From: Candidatus Aegiribacteria sp.
GTDB lineage: Bacteria; Fermentibacterota; Fermentibacteria; Fermentibacterales; JCC-6
Assembly: GCA_030620995.1 (NCBI GenBank)
Contig: JAUXIK010000001.1
Coordinates: 1-64,000, forward strand
Length of the DNA: 64,000 nucleotides
Reading direction: 5' to 3'
Shown here: positions 9,388 to 20,038 of the stretch, piece after piece
Layout of the letters: each line of letters starts with the position of its first letter
How positions within the stretch are numbered: the stretch's first letter is position 1
Position numbers and translations under genes: made by a program
The notes under the pieces: model-generated
Seen by the model: the letters and a program-made list of their open reading frames with translations, nothing else
Database searches by the model: none
Told to the model about the DNA's origin: nothing

Positions 9388-10457
9388 CTTTTGCTGTCGA
9401 AGCAGATTTCGGAAACAGCCCTGATGAAATGCTCAATATCAACAATATTATTCTCTGGACTGATTGAAAAACCCAGATATCTGTCCGGATTGGATATGTC
9501 TCTGCCTGTATTCTCCAGATAAGCAAGTCTTTCTGAGGAGTTGTGCGATGGGAGAACGATATCTGCATTCTCCAGCTTCGCATGGAATCTATCCGGCACT
9601 CTCCTCATACTCAGTAAAGCCGTTCCCGGAAGAAGATTATCAGTACAATCTCCGATGATGGAGTATTTAATTCCATTACAATCAAGACCGTCAAGCAGAT
9701 CTGTTCGAAGCTGATTTACTATCCTTGCTCTGGGAACAATGCCGGTGTTGATAATATCAATAGCAGCAGTCATTCCGGAAATTCCGGGAATATTCATCAT
9801 GCAGGAGAATTCCGGAGCGTTACTCATCAACCAGGGATCAGAATCAGTTATTACAACTGCTGCTGCCCCCGGTGGTCCACCGATTTTCTGCGAAGAAACA
9901 GTAATTGCGTCTATATCAGTACTGGATAAATCAATTTCGATCTTCCCCGCTGCATTACAGGCATCGGAGTGGAAAAAAGCTCCATTCGAATGAGCTATCG
10001 CCGCGAGCTCTTCAACAGGTTGAATAATGCCTGAAATACCACTTGACCACGCAATTGTTACAAGTCCGGTTTCATCATTCATTGCATCCTTCAATGACTC
10101 AGGAATAATCCTGCCGTCACTGCCGACCGGAAGAATAGTGATGCTGGATCCCTCTACTCTGAGCATCCTGAGTGCTTCAATGACAGAAGAATGCTCAACC
10201 GGAGATGAAATTATATGTTTCCTGTTTTTTTCCCTTGCCTTCCTTCCCATGGAAATTATGGAAAGACCGTTTGCCACTCCACCATCGTAATAGAATAATG
10301 TTCTTGCGCCACCTGCGAATTCGGCAATCAGAGCACCTGCTTCTTCCACGAATTTCTGGGTTTTTCTTCCAGGCAGATTACTGCTGCGGCGGTGGCCATA
10401 TCCTTTTTTCATCACCGCAGTAAACGCTTTGATTGCCTTTTCATTAACAGGCATCAC
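9384..10457 (-). CDS. class V aminotransferase (NifS/IscS-like fold)
   Basis: 'FFHSDACNAAGKIEIDLSSTDIDAITVSSQKIGGPPGAAAVV' PLP-Lys region. Confidence 0.8.
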   Translation of the reverse strand: MMPVNEKAIKAFTAVMKKGYGHRRSSNLPGRKTQKFVEEAGALIAEFAGGARTLFYYDGGVANGLSIISMGRKAREKNRKHIISSPVEHSSVIEALRMLRVEGSSITILPVGSDGRIIPESLKDAMNDETGLVTIAWSSGISGIIQPVEELAAIAHSNGAFFHSDACNAAGKIEIDLSSTDIDAITVSSQKIGGPPGAAAVVITDSDPWLMSNAPEFSCMMNIPGISGMTAAIDIINTGIVPRARIVNQLRTDLLDGLDCNGIKYSIIGDCTDNLLPGTALLSMRRVPDRFHAKLENADIVLPSHNSSERLAYLENTGRDISNPDRYLGFSISPENNIVDIEHFIRAVSEICFDSKR

Positions 10458-10486
10458 AGTAAGATTATCAAGGTACGTAATTCTGT

Positions 10487-11488
10487 TCAGTCTCTTGCTC
10501 CCATCTTCATGAAACTCTCAGGAAATTCTTCCTTCTCGGGTCTTGAGAAGAGTTCAGCAATAGCCTCTCTGATTGGATAATCTCCATCAAGTATCTTCCT
10601 GACAGTTCGGGTAATGGGCATATCTACACCGTATTTGTCAGCAAGTGTCATTATAGCATAGGATGTGTCCACTCCCTCTGCCAGTCCCGATATTCCTTCA
10701 ACGGTTCCGCAGGCGAACGCTTCTCCAAATATCCTGTTATGACTTAAGGGAGAAAACAGGGTAGCCTCATAATCACCCAGGTGAGAAAGCCCGTATACGC
10801 TTCTCCAGTCACCGCCCATGGCTGCAACAAGCCTGGCAACTTCCTGTGGAGCACGGGCCATGAGAGCACCTTTGAGACCCGACAGCTTGAGTCCGTCAAG
10901 AATTCCAGCTGCTATTCCAATAACGTTCTTGGCAGCAGCTCCCACTTCGCAACCAATCATGTCCCGTGACCAGTAAAATCGTATCAGATCACTGCTCATC
11001 AGCCTGGATATGCGAATAGCGTTATCATCGCGATCGGATGCAATAAGCATACAACTGGGTACTTCAGCTACAAATTGCTGCGGGTGTCCCGGGCCTACCC
11101 ATAGAGAAAGACTTCGCGAATTCAGGCCTTCCTGATCAGCAATTTCGGACAATCTCAATCCGGTTACTTTTTCTATACCCTTCATACAAAGAATGATATC
11201 TGTACCTGACAGATCGATGTCAGATAGTTTTGATGCAAGTTTTCTAAATTCCTGAGCGGGAACCGCTATAGTTATTATGTCACAGGCAGATATTTCTTTA
11301 AGATCTGTGGTCAGACGGATATTATCGGGAAGCTCGAGATACCTGTTTTTTCCGGTTTTCTGAAGCTCACGAAAACCCGGCGCGTCTCCGGGTTCCCAGC
11401 CAAGCATTGTATTTCCCACTCTGGATCCATACCAGAGATGAAAGCTCCCCCATCTCCCGCACCCGAGAACTGCCTGCTTAACCGGCAT
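10487..11488 (-). CDS. gpsA: NAD(P)-dependent glycerol-3-phosphate dehydrogenase, divergent
   Basis: 'AVLGCGRWGSFHLWYGSRVGNTMLGWEP', 'GCEVGAAAKNVIGIAAGILDGL', 'GVDMPITRTVRKIL'. Confidence 0.8.
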   Translation of the reverse strand: MPVKQAVLGCGRWGSFHLWYGSRVGNTMLGWEPGDAPGFRELQKTGKNRYLELPDNIRLTTDLKEISACDIITIAVPAQEFRKLASKLSDIDLSGTDIILCMKGIEKVTGLRLSEIADQEGLNSRSLSLWVGPGHPQQFVAEVPSCMLIASDRDDNAIRISRLMSSDLIRFYWSRDMIGCEVGAAAKNVIGIAAGILDGLKLSGLKGALMARAPQEVARLVAAMGGDWRSVYGLSHLGDYEATLFSPLSHNRIFGEAFACGTVEGISGLAEGVDTSYAIMTLADKYGVDMPITRTVRKILDGDYPIREAIAELFSRPEKEEFPESFMKMGARD

Positions 11489-11494
11489 TATGGT

Positions 11495-12625
11495 CTACTC
11501 TCCACTTTCATGCCCCTTCGGATCTGGCATGGTTTCAACTGAAGCATACTTTTTGAACAGCTCTCCCCACGGAGTCGCGAGAGCTTCCCTGATTCTTTTT
11601 TTGCCTACAAGATTCAGCCAGAATACATCATGATATAATCTGCTTGCGAAAAAAGACCATGGAACAATGGGGCTTCTAAGTAAAATATTCTCCAGAGGTT
11701 TCAGCCATCCGTGGTAGATAACTTTCTGTCCTCTGCTTGCGAAAGTCTCTGTCTGTACGAAATGGAAGTTCACCTTTGATATGTCTTCTCCTACAACCTC
11801 GATTTCCGTTGTATCTCCAACCCCGAGTCCTTCTTCGTGAGCAAGCCTTATGAAATCAAGTTTCATTGGATCAAACCCCTGCATTTTTGCGCTTATCGCG
11901 TCAATTGCCACCTGATCCGCTGAAGCCAGAATGTAATTCTTAACATGGGGAATCATCGCTCTCGGTCCTGGTCCTTCTCCGGCAAATGTTCCATCCATCA
12001 CGGCAAGAATACCGGGATGTATCTCCTTCTGTATTCTGAGAAGATCAACCAGGGTTTCGTGTATTACACTGTGTGTCCAGTGACGACGCTCACTTAGCAG
12101 GCCACCGAAAGCGTTCTTCATTGCACCTGTGATTGTAGTAAATACATGTGTCTTCATTGTTGGAAGATGAATAATATTTTTTCCTATGAGAACATCCGGA
12201 ACTTTCACACCATCAGGAAAGATCTTCCCCAGTACTCTGAAAGGCTTGTCCGGTTTGAATTCAACCCACTTTACAGGTTTTTCGTAAAGTCTTACCTTTC
12301 GAATTCCATGCAGGTCTTCATCGACCTGCCTGAGATGGTTTTTAATTTCCCCCTTCTTATCACTGACGACAACGGTCCTGTTATGAGTGGAAACAAGCTG
12401 GTCTTTACTGTAACCATCCTTCAGAAGGCTTCTGATCACACCATCAAGCTGCCATGGTGTCGTTGAACAGGCTGGATACCAGTGATGCCATGATACGTTA
12501 ATCTTAAGCAGAACATCCTGGCTTTTATCCAGGAAGTCCAGATAATCAATACTTTCGAGAAGCCTGTGATAATCCTCCAGAACAGTATCAGGTGTTGTTC
12601 TCAGTACAGCGACTTTACTTTTCAT
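11495..12625 (-). CDS. DUF362 domain protein
   Basis: 'VLLKINVSWHHWYPACSTTPWQLDGVIRSL', 'NIIHLPTMKTHVFTTITGAMKNAFGGLL'. Confidence 0.85.
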   Translation of the reverse strand: MKSKVAVLRTTPDTVLEDYHRLLESIDYLDFLDKSQDVLLKINVSWHHWYPACSTTPWQLDGVIRSLLKDGYSKDQLVSTHNRTVVVSDKKGEIKNHLRQVDEDLHGIRKVRLYEKPVKWVEFKPDKPFRVLGKIFPDGVKVPDVLIGKNIIHLPTMKTHVFTTITGAMKNAFGGLLSERRHWTHSVIHETLVDLLRIQKEIHPGILAVMDGTFAGEGPGPRAMIPHVKNYILASADQVAIDAISAKMQGFDPMKLDFIRLAHEEGLGVGDTTEIEVVGEDISKVNFHFVQTETFASRGQKVIYHGWLKPLENILLRSPIVPWSFFASRLYHDVFWLNLVGKKRIREALATPWGELFKKYASVETMPDPKGHESGE

Positions 12626-13551
12626 ATTCTATCCTTATACAATCCTGTGGTTTTCCATCTTCGATGTGCCCACCAGTAGAGTTCAGGGGTTTCTCTGATC
12701 AATTTTTCAAGTTCAAGTGTATATTGCTGTGTAATCTGTTTTTCTGCTTCTTCTCTTGGAATATCTCCCTCTGGACGTATTGGTTCCGATATTACCAGCC
12801 TGTGATCGGGACTTTTCCCGATTCGGAGCAGCGCAGCCAGAACAACCGGCACTCCAAGCTTCGCGGAAAATGCCGCTGCTCCTCTCGGAGTGGAAGCGGG
12901 GTAATTGAAGAAATCAACGATTATTCCACTGTCTCCTGCATCCTGATCTGACAGCCAGCAAACGTATCCCCCCCGTTTCATCGATGATAGTACGCCTTTT
13001 ACCGCTGCTCTGCGATTATACAATTCTATTCCGTGCATGGAACGCATATGATTGATAAACCCATCAACCAGACTGTTGCTTTGCCGCCCCACGAGAAAAG
13101 CAACATCTCCAAGAAGATACTTGTTTGCAATACCGAAAAGTTCCCAGTTTCCGAAATGCCCTGTGATGACGATCGCCCCCTCTTCACTGCGAAGGGATTC
13201 AAGAGCTTCAGGATTATCTATCATGACATGTTTTTCTATATAGCTCTGATCCATTTTCCACTGTCGTGCATATTCAATCATGAAACGTCCGGAATTCTCG
13301 TAGGATAGAAGCGCAATTCGATTAAGTTCCTCAGGTGATTTCTCAGGAAATGCAAGTTCAAGATTTGCAAGTACAACAATTCTTCTGATTCTCAGCACTT
13401 TCCATGCGAACCATCCCATGAATGCGCCCAGTGACAGAGCACACCTGATTGGTAGAAGACCTACTACAAAAACGGTAATCCGAACAAGCGCATACTCAAT
13501 CCTATGGCCTATGGAAGGTGTTTTCCGTTTTTCCATCTCAGCTCCTCCCAA
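12622..13551 (-). CDS. lysophospholipid/lipid A biosynthesis acyltransferase (LpxL/HtrB-like)
   Basis: 'GAIVITGHFGNWELFGIANKYLLGDVAFLVGRQSNSLVDGFINHMRSMHGI', 'APELYWWAHRRWKT'-type ending. Confidence 0.85.
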   Translation of the reverse strand: MGGAEMEKRKTPSIGHRIEYALVRITVFVVGLLPIRCALSLGAFMGWFAWKVLRIRRIVVLANLELAFPEKSPEELNRIALLSYENSGRFMIEYARQWKMDQSYIEKHVMIDNPEALESLRSEEGAIVITGHFGNWELFGIANKYLLGDVAFLVGRQSNSLVDGFINHMRSMHGIELYNRRAAVKGVLSSMKRGGYVCWLSDQDAGDSGIIVDFFNYPASTPRGAAAFSAKLGVPVVLAALLRIGKSPDHRLVISEPIRPEGDIPREEAEKQITQQYTLELEKLIRETPELYWWAHRRWKTTGLYKDRI

Positions 13552-14644
13552 AAGGAATCCGCACTTTTATTGCCTGCTCCGGGCACAGTTCATGGCAGCA
13601 GAGGCACATGATGCATTTGCGGCGATCCATCACTGCTCTGCCATCTTTAATAACAATCGCATCTACCGGACAACCCCTTGCGCAGATTCCACAACCGGTA
13701 CACTTCTCTGTAGATACAGGTGGTTTCTTGAAGAGCATTCTCGCTATTCCTCCCAGGAAAGAAGGAAGCAGATTATAGAAGCTCTCGCCGGGTACCCTGA
13801 AATTCTCAAGTGTACATTCTTTCAAACCGTATACAGTGATTTCGGAGCGTGGCTTCCCCAGTCCCCGTTCACGGGCAATTCTGGTCGTATGGATCTCAAG
13901 AGGATCAAGGCCGGCCAGCTCAGTCATAACCATGTCGAGACACACACCATCTCGCGAAAGACCAAGCATACCATCCCATCTGGGAGTTCCATCGGTACTC
14001 GGTCCTTTTCCATCCATCGCAAGAATTGCATCCATAATGGTTAAATCAAAATTGACTATCTCGTAGATATCAACAAGGTATCGCGATAAATCAACCGGCC
14101 TTATTCCATAACTGTGCAGCACAGCTTTCCCAAGCCCTGGAATCGCGCCAAAAGCATTCTTCACCGCATTGGTCAGCCTGCAGAGTCCGTGTGTTTTGAA
14201 CTTGCACATATTTATCAATACATCGCATTTGAGAACTGGACATGCAATATCGTATGTTCTGCTCATGACTGTCTTTCGAATACATCCTGCTTTTTCAAAA
14301 TTAACCAGTTCAAATCCGAGTTCTTCAGCAATCCGGGAGTACCCGCAGTTCTTCCAGTATCTTTCAACTCCTTTTACAGCTCCACCGGGACTATCTCCTA
14401 CAGTAACTGTACACCCCTCGTTACGCAGCAGAATAACCATAGCGGCAACAACCTCCGGGTGTGTTGTTATCGCTCTTTCAGGTGATTTTGCAGAGAGCAT
14501 ATTAACCTTTAGAAGAACTTCAGCACCCGGAACAACCGAATCCGGCCATCCTCCAGCCTGTTCAAGCATCATTAGAATCGCATCAATCAGTTCGCTTCTG
14601 TCGTACGATTCAAATCCCGCTCTGAGAACTACGTCATATGTCAT
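13538..14644 (-). CDS. DUF362 protein with C-terminal 2x[4Fe-4S] ferredoxin domain
   Basis: 'VLLKVNMLSAKSPERAITTHPEVV', 'CKFKTHGLCRLTNAVKNAFG', 'CTGCGICARGCPVDAIVI...CIMCLCCHELCPEQAI'. Confidence 0.9.
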   Translation of the reverse strand: MTYDVVLRAGFESYDRSELIDAILMMLEQAGGWPDSVVPGAEVLLKVNMLSAKSPERAITTHPEVVAAMVILLRNEGCTVTVGDSPGGAVKGVERYWKNCGYSRIAEELGFELVNFEKAGCIRKTVMSRTYDIACPVLKCDVLINMCKFKTHGLCRLTNAVKNAFGAIPGLGKAVLHSYGIRPVDLSRYLVDIYEIVNFDLTIMDAILAMDGKGPSTDGTPRWDGMLGLSRDGVCLDMVMTELAGLDPLEIHTTRIARERGLGKPRSEITVYGLKECTLENFRVPGESFYNLLPSFLGGIARMLFKKPPVSTEKCTGCGICARGCPVDAIVIKDGRAVMDRRKCIMCLCCHELCPEQAIKVRIPFGRS

Positions 14645-14681
14645 AACATCTTTCAGGAATTATCATCTTACATGTACCGGA

Positions 14682-17102
14682 TCATCCACCGAACTGGCAA
14701 TTCCCAAGAGCAGGGGCAACAACTCTGTTCTTACCTGCTCTTTTTGCCATGTACATCCTTTGATCAGCATACTTCAGCAGCATATCCCTGTCTCTCACAT
14801 CTGTAAGGTATGTTGAAACTCCAAGACTGATACTGACTTTCCCCAGAGGCTGCTGTTCAGAGTGAGGAATTCGGCAGGAGGATTCAACCACTCTCTTTCT
14901 TATCCTCTCGGCAATTTCAACGGATTCCCTTTCATTAGTGAATGGAAGAATACAGACAAACTCTTCACCACCATATCTGATAAGAATATCGACTTCTCGA
15001 ATCGCTTCAGACATAGCTTGTACTACTGTCGTAAGCAGTGTATTTCCCATAGGGTGACCCCATGAATCATTGTAATGTTTGAAGTCATCTATATCCATCA
15101 TGATAAGAGAGAAAGGAAAACTGGATCTGTCAGTCCGTCTGAATTCGTCTTCAAGTTTTTCATCAAAGAACCGCAAATTACCAAGGCCTGTAAGCCTGTC
15201 CTTTCTTGCGAGTTCCAGTATTCTGGAATGCAGCATCGCATTCTCCACTGCTGTTGCCGCATGGTTCGCCAGGGCAACAACGATACGCTCGGACTCTGCG
15301 GAAAACCTTCCCGAGATTGGACTCTGAATATCAATGGCACCTACTACTCGATCCTGCACTATCATTGGAACAGCGAGTTCACTTCTTGTGCTGCCGATGT
15401 TTTCCACATACCTGATATCTTCTCTGGTCTGTTGAATGTTGACAGGTTTCCGTGATGAGATAGAAGCGGCAACCACTCCGGATGACACATTGCTATCGGA
15501 CTTTATTCTGCCCATTGCAATTTGTTCTCTGATTCGGATAGTAAGGCCTGTAGGATCAATCTCCGAATCGTATCCGGAGGTTACAGCAACCTTGAGTGAA
15601 TGGGGAATCAAATCATCTCTATTACCTTCAGCAAGAAAAACAGCAACAGCTTCTGAAGGAAAAAATCTCCGCAGAGCCGACGTTACTTCACGGCATATCT
15701 TTTCCAAATCCTGTGTTGAGTTCAATTCTCTTCCGATCACAGAAATAGTTTCAAGTTCCTCATTCATTTTTCTGAGATTCTCTCTGAGCATGTATTCCTC
15801 TGTGACATCACCCGCCATAATGACAACACCGGCGAAATGACCTGCACGCTGGAACGGTATATAGCTTACATTCAGCACCTGATCTTCCTGTCCAACCTTA
15901 CCGATATGAACCTGTCTGTTGAGTAAGGGTCTTTCTTCTTCGAGAGTAGTACTGAAAGAATTGTCTTTATCGGATATCAGGACAGGAAGCACTTCCCTTA
16001 ACCTCTTGCCTATAAGGTCGTTCGCGATCTTGCCAAATAATTTGCAGGCTCTTGGAGTGACCTGAAGAAGAAAACCGGAATTATCAACAACAAGGATTCC
16101 TGAATCAAGGCTGTTCATAATAGCGGACATATGTTCCCGCTCATCAGTCACTTCTTCCAGGACCGTCGCATTAAGAATTGCTTCGGCTGTATGCACGGCA
16201 TAATGCCTTAACGCTTCCAGATCGGTACTTTCTATCTTTCTTCCAGTCACGTATCTATCACATCTGATAAGACCAATTGGACGTCTTGCTGCAACAAGCG
16301 GTGTATCTATGTAATCCTTTGAGCCTGCCCACCACATTCTTTCATTAGTTATATCAACTTCGCTGGACTGAATCTGGCGCAGTTCCCGAATGGCAATTCC
16401 TGCAGGAAGATCATGGTATTCACGTACATGAAGGGATTTTGGAATATCGGACAGGTTTCTTCCCAATGCAGCTTCAGTGACGAGTTCATCTGTTTCAGAG
16501 AGATATCGACAGACCCATACTCTGTCAAAACCAAGCCCTGTAAGTATTCCATTTGCCATTCTTCTGAATATATCTTTGACACTCATGGTTCTACCCAGCT
16601 CTTCAGTCAGTTTCCATGTCGCCTCAAGTCTGTTTACTCTGTTTTCCAGATAACCACAGAGCTTATTCAGTATAGCTTCTCTGTCAGGCGGATTACTTCT
16701 TTCAAGATGGTAATCTACAAATGAAGAATCCCTCTCCATAAGAGTTTCACAAATCGATAAAAAAGATTCCGGCCGAATGGGAAGTTCCTCAATCACGTCA
16801 ACTCCAGCCCACTCAGCCCTTAAGCGAAGGGAAGCATCCAGTCCTGGTGTCAATAAAAGGAAGGGAACTTCAGATGTAAGCGATTCCCCTTTGAGATATC
16901 GGCACACCCTCAGCCCATCAAGCATAGGTAAGAAGTACCCGCACACAACCAGCGAAGGATTTGAGGTAACAGCTCTGGAAATCACTTCTATTCCGGTACT
17001 GCACGTTTTTACATCGTAGCTTTCGAGCCTTAATACTTTTCCAAGAATCTGCAGGAGTCCTGCATCATTATCCGCAATTAGAACTGTCTTATTCCCTGGC
17101 AT
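14682..17102 (-). CDS. receiver-like / GAF / PAS / GAF / GGDEF diguanylate cyclase
   Basis: N-terminal receiver fold, 'RYGGEEFVCILPF' GGEEF active site. Confidence 0.9.
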   Translation of the reverse strand: MPGNKTVLIADNDAGLLQILGKVLRLESYDVKTCSTGIEVISRAVTSNPSLVVCGYFLPMLDGLRVCRYLKGESLTSEVPFLLLTPGLDASLRLRAEWAGVDVIEELPIRPESFLSICETLMERDSSFVDYHLERSNPPDREAILNKLCGYLENRVNRLEATWKLTEELGRTMSVKDIFRRMANGILTGLGFDRVWVCRYLSETDELVTEAALGRNLSDIPKSLHVREYHDLPAGIAIRELRQIQSSEVDITNERMWWAGSKDYIDTPLVAARRPIGLIRCDRYVTGRKIESTDLEALRHYAVHTAEAILNATVLEEVTDEREHMSAIMNSLDSGILVVDNSGFLLQVTPRACKLFGKIANDLIGKRLREVLPVLISDKDNSFSTTLEEERPLLNRQVHIGKVGQEDQVLNVSYIPFQRAGHFAGVVIMAGDVTEEYMLRENLRKMNEELETISVIGRELNSTQDLEKICREVTSALRRFFPSEAVAVFLAEGNRDDLIPHSLKVAVTSGYDSEIDPTGLTIRIREQIAMGRIKSDSNVSSGVVAASISSRKPVNIQQTREDIRYVENIGSTRSELAVPMIVQDRVVGAIDIQSPISGRFSAESERIVVALANHAATAVENAMLHSRILELARKDRLTGLGNLRFFDEKLEDEFRRTDRSSFPFSLIMMDIDDFKHYNDSWGHPMGNTLLTTVVQAMSEAIREVDILIRYGGEEFVCILPFTNERESVEIAERIRKRVVESSCRIPHSEQQPLGKVSISLGVSTYLTDVRDRDMLLKYADQRMYMAKRAGKNRVVAPALGNCQFGG

Positions 17103-17199
17103 AATCTAAATACTATTCCAAGTCTGCATATTACGCCAGTCCTTTACTGCAACGCCGTATATACAGGCTCATCATGAAGAATCGCGATCAATACCGAAT

Positions 17200-19983
17200 C
17201 TAGTCCTGCGCTCCGGAGTCAATCGCTGCCTGAGCTGCAGCCAGCCTTGCAATCGGAACCCTGAACGGAGAACAGGATACATAATCCAATCCAATCGAGT
17301 TGAAGAACCAGACTGATTCAGGATCTCCGCCATGTTCACCACAGACACCGATCTTAATATCAGGTCTAACTCTTTTCCCTTCGGTTACTGCAATTTCGAC
17401 TAACTTGCCTACACCATTTATATCAATGGATGTAAAGGGATTCTTTTCATAAATGCCCATCCTGACATAATCACCCAGGAAAGCTCCAGCATCATCTCTT
17501 GAGAATCCGCAAGTCATCTGCGTAAGATCGTTTGTACCAAAACTGAAGAAATCAGCGTATTCAGCTATCCTCGCCGCATCAACAGCAGCTCGTGGTACTT
17601 CGATCATCGTGCCGATACGATAATAGATGAAATCAGCAGGCAAACCCTTTTCATTTAATACTGTATCTATCACATCCTGCGCACGAGCGCGGGAAATCTC
17701 GAGTTCCCGTGGGTGTCCAACCAGTGGAATCATGATTTCAGGCAGGACTTCAGTACCGCTTTCTTTTACTTCGATTGCTGCTTCCATAATAGCTCTAACC
17801 TGCATATCGGAAACTTCCGGATATGTCAAACCCAGCCTGCACCCTCTATGACCGAGCATTGGATTGAATTCATGAAGTTTTTCTACGGTTCTCTGAATCT
17901 TCTCAATAGGCACTTCCATCTCTCTGGCCATTTCAAGCTGCCCCTGACTGTCATGCGGCAGGAATTCATGAAGTGGCGGATCAAGAAGTCTTACCGTACA
18001 AGGACGACCGTCGAGTTCCCGGAATATCTGTATAAAATCTCCACGCTGCAGTGGAAGCAGCTCTTCTATGGCTTCGTTGTAATCCGTCAGAGGTGCTTCA
18101 AGCTCTTCCACCAGGATGCAAGTATCATCAGCAGAAGCAGCGATTCTCTCCCGAAGGCTTTTAACTTCTTCAGCAACCAGTATCATCTTCCTGAAGGAGA
18201 TAATCCTGTCGCCTTCAAAGAACATGTGCTCTGTTCTGCAGAGACCGATGCCTTCCGCTCCGAAATCGACAGCTGTTTTCGTGTCCTTTACCGTTTCAGC
18301 ATTCGTTCGCACACCAAGCCTTCTGTATTCGTCAGCCCAGTCCATCAGAATGGAGTAATTCATAAATAGTCTTGATTCATTCGGATCATCCTCACCCATG
18401 GAAATGCACAATATCTCCGAAGGTTGGACTTCTACTTTACCGGCATATATTTTTCCTGTGAAGCCATCCAGCGCAACCAGATCACCTTCCGCGATCTCTT
18501 TTTCTCCGCAGACCATCTTCTTCAATACGCTGTCGACAATAAGGCTGCTTGCACCGGCAACACATGGAAGTCCCATTCCTCTGGCAACAACCGCTGCATG
18601 AGATGTCATTCCTCCTCTTGAAGTGATAATTCCCTTCGACACCGACATGCCACCGATATCTTCCGGGCTTGTCTCCTTTCTGCAGAGAATCACATCTTCT
18701 CCTCTTGATGCCCATTCTTCCGCTTCATCCGCGGTAAAGACGGCGCGACCGCATGCTCCGCCGGGAGAGGCGTTCAGACCGGTTGTGAGAAGATCCGCAT
18801 GTTCCTTGCTCTTTCTGTCAAGAACCGGAGCGAAGAGCTGATTGAACGCGTTTGCCGGAATCCTTTTCAGTGCAGTTTTTTTATCAATCAAACCTTCTTC
18901 AACCATATCAACAGCAATATTCAAAGCGGCAAATACCGTTCTCTTGCCTGTTCTTGTCTGCAGGAGATAGAGTTTTCCCTCCTCGATGGTAAACTCAATA
19001 TCCTGCATGTCGAGATAGTGCTCTTCAAGTACAGTTCTTATTGAAAGCAGTTCTTCGTATGCTGCTTCATTGACGTTTCGAAGAGTTGAAATTGGTTCTG
19101 GTGTTCTGATACCGGCAACGACGTCCTCACCCTGTGCATTCATAAGATATTCACCGTAGAAAGTGTTTTCTCCGTTTGCGGGATTCCTCGTGAAACAGAC
19201 ACCTGTGCCGGAACTTTCACCCATATTGCCAAAGACCATGATCTGGACATTAACCGCAGTTCCAATAAGCCCTGTGATCCCGTTGATCTGACGATATTTT
19301 CTTGCTCTGGCATTGTTCCAGGAACCAAATACAGCATCGATTGACAACCTCAGCTGATCCCAGGGATCAGCAGGAAACGGTTCACCAATTTCCTTATTGT
19401 ATATGCTATTGAATTCGTCAACGAGAATTTTCAGATCATCACTGGATAGATCTGTATCAAGATCTACGTTTCTACTGATTTTCATCCGGTCAATTGCTTC
19501 TTCAAACGCATGATGCGGAATGCCCATGACTACATTACCAAACATCTGAATGAATCTTCGATATGCATCAAGAACAAATCTGGAATTGCCTGTCTTTTCA
19601 ATGATTGCGGCTATGGAATTCTCATTCAAACCAAGATTAAGCACAGTATCCATCATACCCGGCATGGAAACAGCAGCTCCGCTCCTTACAGAAACGAGCA
19701 TAGGATCTTTTCCGGTTCCGAATTTCTTTCCGGTCATTTCTTCCAGCTGAACCAGTTTCTCTCGAATCTGTTGTTCAAGTTCATCCGGCCAGCTTCCTTC
19801 ATTTCCAATGTTATAGTAACTTGCACAAGCTTCAGTTGATATCGTAAATCCAGGCGGCACAGGAAGCCCCAGTCGGGTCATCTCAGCCAGGTTAGCGCCC
19901 TTACCGCCAAGAAGCTCTTTCTGGGAACGGTTACCCTCGGTTTCATCTCCACCAAAGAAATAGACATACTTATCGGAATTCAT
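17200..19983 (-). CDS. ppdK: pyruvate, phosphate dikinase
   Basis: 927 aa; 'LLGGKGANLAEMTRLGLPVPPGFTIS', 'GGMTSHAAVVARGMGLPCVAG', 'DFFSFGTNDLTQMTCGFSRDD'. Confidence 0.97.
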   Translation of the reverse strand: MNSDKYVYFFGGDETEGNRSQKELLGGKGANLAEMTRLGLPVPPGFTISTEACASYYNIGNEGSWPDELEQQIREKLVQLEEMTGKKFGTGKDPMLVSVRSGAAVSMPGMMDTVLNLGLNENSIAAIIEKTGNSRFVLDAYRRFIQMFGNVVMGIPHHAFEEAIDRMKISRNVDLDTDLSSDDLKILVDEFNSIYNKEIGEPFPADPWDQLRLSIDAVFGSWNNARARKYRQINGITGLIGTAVNVQIMVFGNMGESSGTGVCFTRNPANGENTFYGEYLMNAQGEDVVAGIRTPEPISTLRNVNEAAYEELLSIRTVLEEHYLDMQDIEFTIEEGKLYLLQTRTGKRTVFAALNIAVDMVEEGLIDKKTALKRIPANAFNQLFAPVLDRKSKEHADLLTTGLNASPGGACGRAVFTADEAEEWASRGEDVILCRKETSPEDIGGMSVSKGIITSRGGMTSHAAVVARGMGLPCVAGASSLIVDSVLKKMVCGEKEIAEGDLVALDGFTGKIYAGKVEVQPSEILCISMGEDDPNESRLFMNYSILMDWADEYRRLGVRTNAETVKDTKTAVDFGAEGIGLCRTEHMFFEGDRIISFRKMILVAEEVKSLRERIAASADDTCILVEELEAPLTDYNEAIEELLPLQRGDFIQIFRELDGRPCTVRLLDPPLHEFLPHDSQGQLEMAREMEVPIEKIQRTVEKLHEFNPMLGHRGCRLGLTYPEVSDMQVRAIMEAAIEVKESGTEVLPEIMIPLVGHPRELEISRARAQDVIDTVLNEKGLPADFIYYRIGTMIEVPRAAVDAARIAEYADFFSFGTNDLTQMTCGFSRDDAGAFLGDYVRMGIYEKNPFTSIDINGVGKLVEIAVTEGKRVRPDIKIGVCGEHGGDPESVWFFNSIGLDYVSCSPFRVPIARLAAAQAAIDSGAQD

Positions 19984-20038
19984 ACAGAACCTTTCATTTT
20001 GTAGATTGCCTGAAAATCACAGAATCAGTAATATATCA

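Noticed and set aside
14169-14816. 215-aa plus-strand ORF (and 13418-14044)
   Set aside because: Antisense to DUF362-ferredoxin and GGDEF genes; no protein-family signal.
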